This document shows, one piece after another, positions 8,944-15,748 of a DNA stretch of 64,000 bases. The DNA comes from Amycolatopsis albispora (GTDB taxonomy: Bacteria; Actinomycetota; Actinomycetes; Mycobacteriales; Pseudonocardiaceae). The translations under genes and the position numbers were made by a program. Under the pieces are notes generated by a model. That model was not told where the DNA came from. It searched no databases and saw nothing but the letters and a program-made list of their open reading frames with translations. Positions within the stretch are counted from its first letter, which is position 1. Every line of letters begins with the position of its first letter. Location: positions 3,410,001 to 3,474,000 of the forward strand of contig NZ_CP015163.1 of assembly GCF_003312875.1 (NCBI RefSeq), in the 5' to 3' direction.

Positions 8944-9126
8944 ATGACTTCGCCTACGCTCACCCGCCCCGAACTGACCGCTGCGGACCGTTGTGACCGG
9001 TGCGGCGCCGCGGCCCAGGTTCGCGCCGTGCTCCGCACCGGTGGCGAGCTGCTCTTCTGCGGCCACCACGCCAGGGCTCACGAGGACAAGCTCAAGGAAC
9101 TCGAAGCGAGCATCGAGCGAGGCTGA
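8944..9126 (+). CDS. DUF7455-like small zinc-ribbon protein
   Basis: 60 aa. C-x2-C (DRCDRCGA) near residue 17, with a later CGHH, gives a likely Cys2-Cys/His zinc site. The C-terminus is a charged helix (EDKLKELEASIE). Proteins of this kind are common in actinomycetes, often near sigma-factor genes, and their role is unknown. The ATG at 8944 is chosen because GGAGGGA lies 7-14 nt upstream; an upstream in-frame extension is not supported. A strong terminator follows at 9163. Confidence 0.8.
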   Translation: MTSPTLTRPELTAADRCDRCGAAAQVRAVLRTGGELLFCGHHARAHEDKLKELEASIERG

Positions 9127-9162
9127 CAGCGCTCAGCCACCCGGCAGCCATCCATCCGTCTC

Positions 9163-9201
9163 GGGCGGGGATCCCATCGGGGTCCCCGCCCCTGTATTTT
9201 T
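9163..9201 (+). terminator. Rho-independent terminator
   Basis: A 9-bp GC stem (9163-9171 with 9183-9191) closes an 11-nt loop and is followed by TGTATTTTT (9193-9201). It lies 36 nt after the stop of the zinc-ribbon gene. Confidence 0.85.
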
Positions 9202-9203
9202 GG

Positions 9204-9316
9204 CCGCGCCTCCGGCGCGGCGGCGAGGTCGCTTTGGAGCCGCTCAACGGGGGAAGGCACGCCGTGCCGCTGGGCGGCCCGTCGCGCCTTCCTCCGTTGA
9301 GCGGCGCGACCTCGCG
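9204..9316. repeat. nested inverted repeats in a convergent intergenic region
   Basis: A small hairpin (GCCGCGCC tcc GGCGCGGC, 9204-9222) is followed by a long imperfect inverted repeat. Its left arm (9223-9256) begins GCGAGGTCGC and contains CCGCTCAACGG; the right arm (about 9285-9316) is nearly its reverse complement. The arms differ by a 6-nt insertion (TTTGGAG versus G) and one base. The loop of about 28 nt is itself GC-rich. It sits between the convergent zinc-ribbon and ROK genes and could end the ROK/xyl transcript, or be a REP-like element unrelated to the GAATGTGGC family. Confidence 0.75.
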
Positions 9317-9339
9317 TGGTGCGCGGCCCCGCGGGTGTT

Positions 9340-10509
9340 CTAGACCTTGTCCAGGACGCCTTCGAAGGCGACTTCGGCGGCGCCCAGCAGCTTGACGTCG
9401 ACGCCCAGTGCCGAGGGCACGATCCGCGTGCCGCCGACCGCCCGGCTGACCATGCTGCGCCGCTGCACCTCGGCGGTCACCTGCCGGACCACCTCCTCCG
9501 GCAGCATGCCGAACAGCTCGCCCAGCACCACCAGCTGCGGCCCCAGCAGGTTCACCACGTTGACCAGGCCCAGCGTCAGCCACTCGGCGAACTCGCCGAG
9601 CTTCTCCGCCGCCCTGGCCGGGTCCTTCTCCAGCTCACGCAGCTCGACCAGCAGCACCCCGCGCGGGGTCTCCTCCGGCACGTCCAGCGCGCGCCGCAGC
9701 GCTGCCTCGCCCACCTCGGTCTCCCAGCAGCCGCTGCTGCCGCAGTAGCAGCCGCGCCCGCCGGGCCGGATGACCATGTGCCCGAGCTCACCGATGTACC
9801 CCGCGGCGCCGCGCAACGACGACCCGTCGGCGATCACGCCACCGCCGACCCCGACGTCCGCCGACACGTACACCGCGTCCGACGAGCCCTTCGCCACGCC
9901 GCGCAGGTGCTCGGCGACCGCGCCCAGTTCGGCGTCGTTGCCGACGATCACCGGCATGCGCAGCACCGAGCCGAGCCGTTCGCCGAGCGCGACGTCGGTC
10001 CAGCGCAGGTTGGGTGCCTGGTGCACGTAACCGTCGGAGCGCCGGACCACGCCGGGCACCGAAACCCCGGTCCCGATCGGCTCCACGCCGAGATCGGCGG
10101 CGAGCATGCCCGCCGACTCGATGACGTGCGTGATCACCTCGTCCGGTTCCCGCGAGCGGCCACGCAGGTTCCAGCTGTTGCGCCCGAGGATCTGCCCGCC
10201 GAAGCCGACCAGCGCGATGGCGACGTGCTCGACCTGGATGTCCACCGCGAGCACCACGGCGGCCTGCGGCTGCGGCAGCACGAGCAGCGAGGGGCGCCCG
10301 GCACCTCGCCCCGGTCGTGGCACCCGCTCCTCGACCACCCCGGCCTCGGCGAGGCTGTCCACCAGCGTCTTGATGGTGCTGCGGTTGAGGCCGAGTTCGG
10401 TGGCCAGGGCGGCCCGGGTGACCGGGCCGCCCACGTGCAGCAACCGCAGCAGGGTCGTGCGATTGTGCCGGCGCACCTCGTCTGGTCGTGCAACGGGCGT
10501 GCTGGTCAC
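9340..10509 (-). CDS. ROK-family transcriptional regulator (XylR-like)
   Basis: 389 aa. An N-terminal winged HTH (about residues 12-65, TRAALATELGLNRSTIKTLV) precedes a ROK sugar-kinase-like domain. The zinc motif GCYCGSSGCWE is at about residue 250 and a glycine-rich phosphate loop (SADVGVGGGVIADG) precedes it. Regulators of this group repress sugar-uptake genes and release DNA on binding the sugar. The gene is last in the operon with the xylose-type ABC transporter (26 nt after the permease), so the likely target is the palindrome at 14092-14110 upstream of xylF. Confidence 0.88.
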   Translation of the reverse strand: MTSTPVARPDEVRRHNRTTLLRLLHVGGPVTRAALATELGLNRSTIKTLVDSLAEAGVVEERVPRPGRGAGRPSLLVLPQPQAAVVLAVDIQVEHVAIALVGFGGQILGRNSWNLRGRSREPDEVITHVIESAGMLAADLGVEPIGTGVSVPGVVRRSDGYVHQAPNLRWTDVALGERLGSVLRMPVIVGNDAELGAVAEHLRGVAKGSSDAVYVSADVGVGGGVIADGSSLRGAAGYIGELGHMVIRPGGRGCYCGSSGCWETEVGEAALRRALDVPEETPRGVLLVELRELEKDPARAAEKLGEFAEWLTLGLVNVVNLLGPQLVVLGELFGMLPEEVVRQVTAEVQRRSMVSRAVGGTRIVPSALGVDVKLLGAAEVAFEGVLDKV

Positions 10510-10534
10510 GATGGTTATCGTCCCATGTGCACGG

Positions 10535-11983
10535 TCAGCGCGGTGAAGCCGCCGCGCGGCGGCGCGAAAGCGCGTCCACGGTGGCCGCCAGCAGCAGCAC
10601 CAGCCCGGTCACGATGGAGACCACCGCCGCGGGCTGCTTGAGCAGGCCGAGGCCGTTCGCCACCACGGCCAGCACGGTGCCACCGATGACCGCGTCGAAG
10701 ACCCGGCCCTTGCCGCCGAACAGCGAGGTGCCGCCGATCACCGCCGCGCCGACCGCGAACAGCAGCGTGTTCAGCCCACCGGCCTGCGGATCCACCGAGC
10801 CGACCTTCGACGAGTAGACGATCGCGCCCACCGCGGCCACCGACGAGGACACCACAAAAACGCTGGCCCGGATCTTGGTCACGTTGATCCCGGCCCGGCG
10901 CGCCGCTTCGGCGTTGCCACCGACCGCGTAGATGTGCCTGCCGTAGCGGGTCCGGTTGAGCACGTAGGTGCCGATGGTCAGCAGCACCAGCACGATCGGC
11001 ACCACGTACGGCACACCCGAGATGACGATCGTCGGGCTGGGCGCGCGGTTGAGCGTGAGCAGGTAGGTGGCCACCGCGGCGAGCGCCGCGATACCGCCGA
11101 CCTTGAACAGCACCAGCGGGGTGGGCTGGGTGACCAGCCCGCGCTTGAGCCGGGTGAAGTGCCTGCCCAGGGTCACCGCGGCGAACCCGCCGGCGCCGAG
11201 GAAGAACAGCAGCCAGCTGCCGAAGGTGGACAGGTTGCCGTTGGCCACCTTGTCCAGCACGCTCGACGAGCTGATGCCGAGCACGCCGCCGTCGCCGATG
11301 AACTGCAGGATGACGCCCTGCCAGGCGAGGAACAGCGCCAGCGTCACCACGAACGACGGCATGCCGATCTTGGACACCAGGAAGCCGGTGATCGAGCCGA
11401 TCGCCGCGCCGACGCACAGCGCGAGCAGCATCTCCACCCACGGGTTGGCCGCGATGCCGAGCAGCGCGATCACGATGGCCACCACCGAGAGCACGGCACC
11501 GGCCCAGATCCGCAGGAAGATCGCCAGCGCGGCACCGATGCCGAGCACGGTGACGAAGACGTAGAACACCGTGGAGCCCATGCCGCCGAGCAGGTTGCCG
11601 TTCTCCACGTAGTGCATCGCCATCACCGCGGCGGTCACCCCGGAAGCGGTGCCCGCCGCCAGGTCGATCTCGCCGATGAGCAGCACAAAAACGATGCCCA
11701 TCGCGATGATGGTCTGCCCGGCGCCCTGCGCCAGGAGGTTCGCGATGTTGTTCAGCGACAGGAACACGTCCGACATGCCGGCGAACACCACGACCAGCAC
11801 GATCAGCCCGAGCAGCGCGGGCAGCGAACCGAGCTGCCCGGCGCGCAACCGGGAGAAGTAGTCGCGGACGGCTTCGCCGGTGGACATCGAGGTGGTGTCG
11901 ATCCCGAAGTCGGAGATCGCGGCCTTGGCGGACCCGGAGCCGGACACCTCCGGCTCGGCCGGCTTGGCGGGGGTCTCAGTCAT
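10535..11983 (-). CDS. xylH: sugar ABC transporter permease (XylH-like)
   Basis: 482 aa, longer than typical XylH (about 390 aa). It has about ten or more hydrophobic segments and an N-terminal cytoplasmic extension of about 50 residues. The BPD_transp_2 signature regions are visible (GEIDLAAGT near residue 105; AVGGNAEAARRAGIN near 355). It would form the homodimeric channel for the substrate delivered by the XylF-like lipoprotein. It is third in the xylF-ATPase-permease-ROK operon, with 31 nt after the ATPase gene. The symbol rests mainly on the binding protein. Confidence 0.85.
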   Translation of the reverse strand: MTETPAKPAEPEVSGSGSAKAAISDFGIDTTSMSTGEAVRDYFSRLRAGQLGSLPALLGLIVLVVVFAGMSDVFLSLNNIANLLAQGAGQTIIAMGIVFVLLIGEIDLAAGTASGVTAAVMAMHYVENGNLLGGMGSTVFYVFVTVLGIGAALAIFLRIWAGAVLSVVAIVIALLGIAANPWVEMLLALCVGAAIGSITGFLVSKIGMPSFVVTLALFLAWQGVILQFIGDGGVLGISSSSVLDKVANGNLSTFGSWLLFFLGAGGFAAVTLGRHFTRLKRGLVTQPTPLVLFKVGGIAALAAVATYLLTLNRAPSPTIVISGVPYVVPIVLVLLTIGTYVLNRTRYGRHIYAVGGNAEAARRAGINVTKIRASVFVVSSSVAAVGAIVYSSKVGSVDPQAGGLNTLLFAVGAAVIGGTSLFGGKGRVFDAVIGGTVLAVVANGLGLLKQPAAVVSIVTGLVLLLAATVDALSRRRAAASPR

Positions 11984-12014
11984 GATTGCTTCATTTCTCC
12001 TGCGAGATGGCAGC

Positions 12015-12788
12015 TTAGATCGCTACGGCTTCGGGGCGGGCGAGGCCGAGGTCGCCGGAACGACCGGCGGTGATCAGCTCGACCACCTGCCCGTGGGTGA
12101 CGTTCTTGGTGTGCACGTCGGCGACGAGACGGCCGAGGTAGAGCACCGCGATGCGGTCGGCCACCTCGAACACGTCGGCCATGTTGTGGCTGATCAGCAC
12201 CACGCCGAGGCCCTGCTCGGCCAGCCGCCGGACCAGGTCGAGCACCTGGCGGGTCTGCGCCACGCCGAGCGCGGCGGTCGGCTCGTCGAGCAGCACCACC
12301 TTGCTGTCCCACAGCACCGACTTGGCGATCGCCACGGTCTGCCGCTGCCCGCCGGACAACGCGGAAACCGGGGTGCGCACCGACTTCACCGTGCGCACGG
12401 ACAGCGACGCCAGCGTCTCGCGGGCCGCCTGCTCCATGCTGGCCTCGTCGAGCAGCCAGCTGCTGCCGCGCTCGCGGCCGAGGAACATGTTCTGCACGAT
12501 GTCGAGGTTGTCGGCCAGCGCGAGGTCCTGGTAGACGACCTCGATGCCCAGCTCCGCGGCGTCCTTGGGGCCCTTGATGCTCACCGGCTCGCCTTGGAAC
12601 AGCACTTCCCCGGAGTCCGTCGGGTGGATCCCGGCGATGCTCTTGACCAGCGTGGACTTACCCGCACCGTTGTCGCCGACCAGCGCGGTGACCTCACCGG
12701 CCCGCACCGAGAAGTCCACGTCGTGCAGGACGTGGACCGGGCCGAAGCTCTTGTTCACCGCTTTGAGTTCGAGAATCGGAACTGTCAT
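12015..12788 (-). CDS. sugar ABC transporter ATP-binding protein (single-domain)
   Basis: 257 aa. Walker A is GDNGAGKS (about residues 38-45), the ABC signature is LSGGQ, and Walker B is VVLLDEPTA, with the switch His in LISHN. It has one nucleotide-binding domain, like FrcA, rather than the duplicated 500-aa form of E. coli XylG, so it should work as a homodimer. It lies between the binding-protein and permease genes on one strand. Confidence 0.9.
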   Translation of the reverse strand: MTVPILELKAVNKSFGPVHVLHDVDFSVRAGEVTALVGDNGAGKSTLVKSIAGIHPTDSGEVLFQGEPVSIKGPKDAAELGIEVVYQDLALADNLDIVQNMFLGRERGSSWLLDEASMEQAARETLASLSVRTVKSVRTPVSALSGGQRQTVAIAKSVLWDSKVVLLDEPTAALGVAQTRQVLDLVRRLAEQGLGVVLISHNMADVFEVADRIAVLYLGRLVADVHTKNVTHGQVVELITAGRSGDLGLARPEAVAI

Positions 12789-12882
12789 CTGAGTTTTCTC
12801 CGGGCTGGTGGTTACACGGGTGGGCCCGGGCTGGGGTGCGCCTTCGGGGCACGCACCCCAGCCCGGAGCTCGGTGGGCTCGG

Positions 12883-14019
12883 CTACTGGATGCCGAGTTC
12901 GGCGCAGGCGGGCTGCAGGTCGCCGGCGCAGATCTCCGCCGCCTTCACGTAACCCTGGTCGACCACCTTCTTGATGTCGGCCTTGAGCACGGTCTGCGGG
13001 GTGAGCAGCACCGACTTGACGTCGCGGCCGCCCTTGTCGTCGCGGGCGGTGCCGGTGGCGATCGCGTCGGCGGCCGCCTTGTCGCCCTTGGCCAGCGCGG
13101 CGGCCAGCTTGGCGGCGGCGTCGGCCTCCTCCTTGATCGGCTTGAACACGGTCATGTACTGGTCACCGCGGAGGATGTTCTTCAGGCCGTCGGCGGTGGC
13201 GTCCTGGCCGGTGACCGGGACGGAGCCGTTGAGGCCGTTCTTCTTCAGCACGGTGATGATCGCGCCGGCCAGGCCGTCGTTCGCGGCGACCACACCGTCG
13301 ACCTTGCCGCCGTTGCCGGTCAGGATCTGCTCGAAGGTGGCGCCACCCTTCTGGTTGTCCCAGTTGTCGATGGCCTGCTTCTGCACCAGCTTCAGCGCGC
13401 CCGAGGTGTAGAGCGGGCCGAGCACGCGCTGCTGGCCGTTGTAGAACAGGGTCGCGTTGTTGTCCGTCGGCGCGCCCTCGATCTCGATGACCTGCGCGCC
13501 CGGCTTCTCCTTGAGCGCGTCGGCCAGCGCCTGGCCCTGCAACTCGCCGACCTTCTCGTTGTCGAACGAGACGTAGTAGTCGGAGCTGCCGCCGAGGTTG
13601 AGGCGGTCGTAGTCGATGGTGGGGATGCCGGCGTTGCGCGCCTTGGTCGCCACCGCGTTGCCGACCTCGCTGTTGATCGAGGCGATGATCAGCACCTTGA
13701 CGCCCTGGGCGATCATGCCGTCGGCCAGCGTGCTGAACTTCTGCACGTCACCCTGGGCGTTCTGCACGTCGGGGTCGAGACCGGCGGCACGCAGCGCCTC
13801 CTCGATCATCGGCTTGTCGAAGCCTTCCCAGCGGGCCGAGGTCGCCGTCTCCGGCAGCACCACGCCGACCTTCGCGCCACCGGTGGCGGGCTGCTGCCCG
13901 GCGGCCGGGGTGCCGCTCGACCCGGCCGAGGGCGCCTCCGTGTTGGCGCCGCAGCCCGCGAGTGCGATCGTGACGCTCGCCGCCGCAGCGAAGAGGGCAA
14001 GAGTCTTTGTCCTGCGCAT
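12883..14019 (-). CDS. xylF: D-xylose-type sugar-binding lipoprotein
   Basis: 378 aa. A signal peptide begins MRRTKTLAL, and lipobox LAGC puts the lipidated Cys near residue 22. An S/G/P-rich linker follows, then a periplasmic-binding-protein type 1 domain. Features shared with XylF include YDRLNLG, YVSFDNEKVGELQ, DNNATLFYNGQQ and VTGQDATADG. The ATG at 14019 is chosen because AAGGA precedes it at good spacing and the signal peptide starts there; upstream in-frame codons are not a signal sequence. First gene of the operon, with a palindromic operator candidate 73-91 nt upstream. Confidence 0.88.
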   Translation of the reverse strand: MRRTKTLALFAAAASVTIALAGCGANTEAPSAGSSGTPAAGQQPATGGAKVGVVLPETATSARWEGFDKPMIEEALRAAGLDPDVQNAQGDVQKFSTLADGMIAQGVKVLIIASINSEVGNAVATKARNAGIPTIDYDRLNLGGSSDYYVSFDNEKVGELQGQALADALKEKPGAQVIEIEGAPTDNNATLFYNGQQRVLGPLYTSGALKLVQKQAIDNWDNQKGGATFEQILTGNGGKVDGVVAANDGLAGAIITVLKKNGLNGSVPVTGQDATADGLKNILRGDQYMTVFKPIKEEADAAAKLAAALAKGDKAAADAIATGTARDDKGGRDVKSVLLTPQTVLKADIKKVVDQGYVKAAEICAGDLQPACAELGIQ

Positions 14020-14350
14020 CCGTTGTCCTTCCCGGATTTCTGCTCCCGAGCAGCGCGGCGATCCTGCCCGGACCGGCGCACCGTCGCGCAAATGTTGTGG
14101 GCGACAACATATGTCCCGGCAGGTTACCAACGGAAGAAGACTGAATCGATCCAGTCGCGGATGTCCGGATACGTTTTGGCAACAACGAGTGCCCTGAGTG
14201 GGTGCCCGCCCACTATCCGCAGCGTGACGGCGGGAGGCCAGGGACCAGGGGCAGGTTCACCCGATAAGCGGGCACGGGGAAAGGGGCTACCGAAAGTGCC
14301 CGGGGGGGCGGGGCGCCGGTCTCAGCCAGCAGGGCTAGGCCGGGAAGCCG
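14020..14350. other. xylF upstream region
   Basis: Non-coding region of 331 bp upstream of xylF. It holds the palindrome at 14092-14110, with a TATGTT hexamer on the minus strand overlapping it as a possible -10 box. Beyond about 14170, toward the insertion element, it is GC-rich with no visible gene. Confidence 0.5.
14092..14110. promoter_or_regulatory. candidate operator for the ROK regulator
   Basis: Perfect 7-5-7 inverted repeat ATGTTGT-GGGCG-ACAACAT, upstream of xylF and overlapping a possible minus-strand -10 hexamer. It is the only such palindrome in the xylF promoter, and the ROK repressor gene ends the same operon. Confidence 0.6.
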
Positions 14351-14373
14351 GTGTCACGAATGAAGCTTCTATG

Positions 14374-15402
14374 TCAAGTGAGGTCGGTGGTGAGTGCTCG
14401 GTAGATGGTGTTGGCGAGGTGGCGTTTGAGGGCGCGGAGGGCGGCTTTGGTGGTGGCGTGGGGGTGGTGTTTGGTCCAGTTGTCGCGGTAGGTGCGGGCG
14501 GGTGGGTGGTGGGTGAGTTGGGTGATGGCGATGCGGTGGAGGCAGGTGTTGAGTTGGCGGTTGCCGCCGCGGTTGAGGCGGTAGTGGGGTTTGTTGGCTG
14601 TCCAGGTGGGGATGGGTGCGGTGCCGGTGTGCATGGCGTAGGCGGCGGGTGAGCGGAAGCGGGTGATGCCGGCGGTTTCGCCGATGATTTTCGCGGCGAG
14701 GACGGTGCTGACGCCGGTGATGGCCAGCAGGGTGGGGGCCAGGGGCTGGACTCGGGTGCGGAGTTGGTGTTCGAGCTGGGTGATCTGCTGGGTCAGGGTG
14801 GTGATCTCGGTGAGCAGGTCCAGGGCGAGGTCGCGGCGGACGCTGGCGGGCAGGGTGGACAGGGCGGTGGTGAGGGTGTGCTGGGCGCGGGGCCCGGTCA
14901 GGCGGGGGTGGGTCTGGTCCAGGGCGGGGTCGAGGTCGTGCAGGTGCCAGCGCAGTTGGTTGATGCTGGCGGTGCGGCGGTTGACCAGGCGTTCGCGCCG
15001 GTCGGAGAGCAGGCGCAGGTCCAGGGCGGTCTGGTCCAGGTGTGCGGTGGGCAGGTCGGGTTCGCGCAGGGCGGCGCGGGCGATGGCCAGGGCGTCGATC
15101 GGGTCGGATTTACCGCGGGTGCGGGCGCTGGCGCGGCAGGCGGCCATCAGTGTGGGTGGGACCCAGACCACGGTGGCGCCGGTGCCGATCAGGGTGCGGA
15201 CCAGTCGCCCGGCCACGCCGCGGCCGTCTTCGACCGCCCAGCGCGGCCCGGTGCCGAACTGGGTGGCCCAGGACCGCAGCCGCAGCAGCCCGTCGGGGTC
15301 GGCGGTCACGGTTTTCTGCCCCAGGCGGCGGCCGGTCTGATCGACCGCGACCGCGGTGTGGCTGGACTTGTGCGGATCGATGCCAATGACCACCATGGAC
15401 AC
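14374..15402 (-). CDS. IS110-family transposase/recombinase
   Basis: 342 aa from GTG 15402, or 340 aa from ATG 15396; AAGGA lies 9 nt before the GTG. The N-terminal RuvC-like DEDD domain shows GIDPHK (about residue 8), VEDGRG and KSDPIDA. A coiled-coil linker follows (about 165-225), then the C-terminal Tnp_20 domain with LLAITGVSTVLAAKIIGE and RLNRGGNRQLN. Where relatives usually have a Ser in a WSGN or SSG context, this protein reads PTWTANK, so the expected catalytic serine may be a Thr. Otherwise the frame is intact. Codon use has less GC at third positions in places than neighbouring genes. Confidence 0.9.
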   Translation of the reverse strand: MSMVVIGIDPHKSSHTAVAVDQTGRRLGQKTVTADPDGLLRLRSWATQFGTGPRWAVEDGRGVAGRLVRTLIGTGATVVWVPPTLMAACRASARTRGKSDPIDALAIARAALREPDLPTAHLDQTALDLRLLSDRRERLVNRRTASINQLRWHLHDLDPALDQTHPRLTGPRAQHTLTTALSTLPASVRRDLALDLLTEITTLTQQITQLEHQLRTRVQPLAPTLLAITGVSTVLAAKIIGETAGITRFRSPAAYAMHTGTAPIPTWTANKPHYRLNRGGNRQLNTCLHRIAITQLTHHPPARTYRDNWTKHHPHATTKAALRALKRHLANTIYRALTTDLT

Positions 15403-15439
15403 CGCGTGTGTTCCTTCCCTAGCCGGAGAACATGCGTCT

Positions 15440-15605
15440 TTTCCGGGCCGGGCTGGTCGGACACACCTCAGTCGAGGTTGATGGCGTATGCCCACGCTTC
15501 TATCAAGTCAGGCCAGCCAGGCCCGGACCTTGATCACGCTGGACAATTCGTTCGCAAGCCAGCAACGGCAGTGGCTTTCAGAGTCACCACGCGATCAAGA
15601 CCGGA
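15440..15605 (-). ncRNA. predicted IS110 bridge RNA
   Basis: Transcribed in transposase orientation from the non-coding end. The target loop is closed by CTTGATC/GATCAAG (15593-15599 with 15529-15535). It contains the left target guide GAAAGCCACT (15570-15579) and right target guide ACGAAT (15546-15551); these match the two sides of the interrupted hairpin repeat. The donor loop is closed by a 14-bp stem with one mismatch (15513-15526 with 15443-15456). It contains the left donor guide ATAGAAGC (15496-15503, matching the element's right end) and right donor guide ACTGAG (15467-15472, complementary to CT-CAGT at the left end). Guide order and polarity agree with the published IS621 bridge RNA. 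The ends are approximate, and a weak 5' stem may extend to about 15635. Confidence 0.75.
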
Positions 15606-15748
15606 CCCTAACCGCCCACCACGAGCGGCCACACCAACCCTGACACTGAGTGGCTTTCGAGACGTTTCGCGTCTCGAAAGCCACATTCGTGACATCAAGG
15701 CAAGGAGGGGCCCGCGGCGGTTGCACCGCGCCCCGGGGCGCGCGGGGG

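Larger units (their letters stand above)
14363..15650 (-). mobile_element. IS110-family insertion element
   Basis: About 1,286 bp between the two halves of a palindromic repeat. It has no terminal inverted repeats and no clear target duplication, as is normal for the family. In transposase orientation the left end starts CAGTGTCAGG next to a CT dinucleotide at the host junction (AG at 15649-15650 on the plus strand). The right end is ATAGAAGCTT, joined to CA (TG at 14361-14362). The long non-coding end (15403-15648) lies upstream of the transposase, and the right end is only 11 nt beyond its stop. That is the IS110-group layout, with the bridge RNA in the left end. Confidence 0.85.
14351..15693. 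repeat. palindromic repeat, copy 2, split by the IS110 element
   Basis: The left remnant GTGTCACGAATG (14351-14362) and the right remnant (15650-15693) together rebuild one family hairpin. The right part keeps a 15-bp stem (15650-15664 with 15670-15684, loop TTTCG) and the unpaired end ATTCGTGAC (15685-15693). The partner of that end is the GTCACGAAT now stranded at 14353-14361, about 1.29 kb away. Confidence 0.85.

Noticed and set aside
15496..15510. TAGAAGC copy near 15500 as the true left end of the insertion element
   Set aside because: The similarity to the right end is better explained as the donor guide of the bridge RNA, and the interrupted hairpin places the end at 15649.
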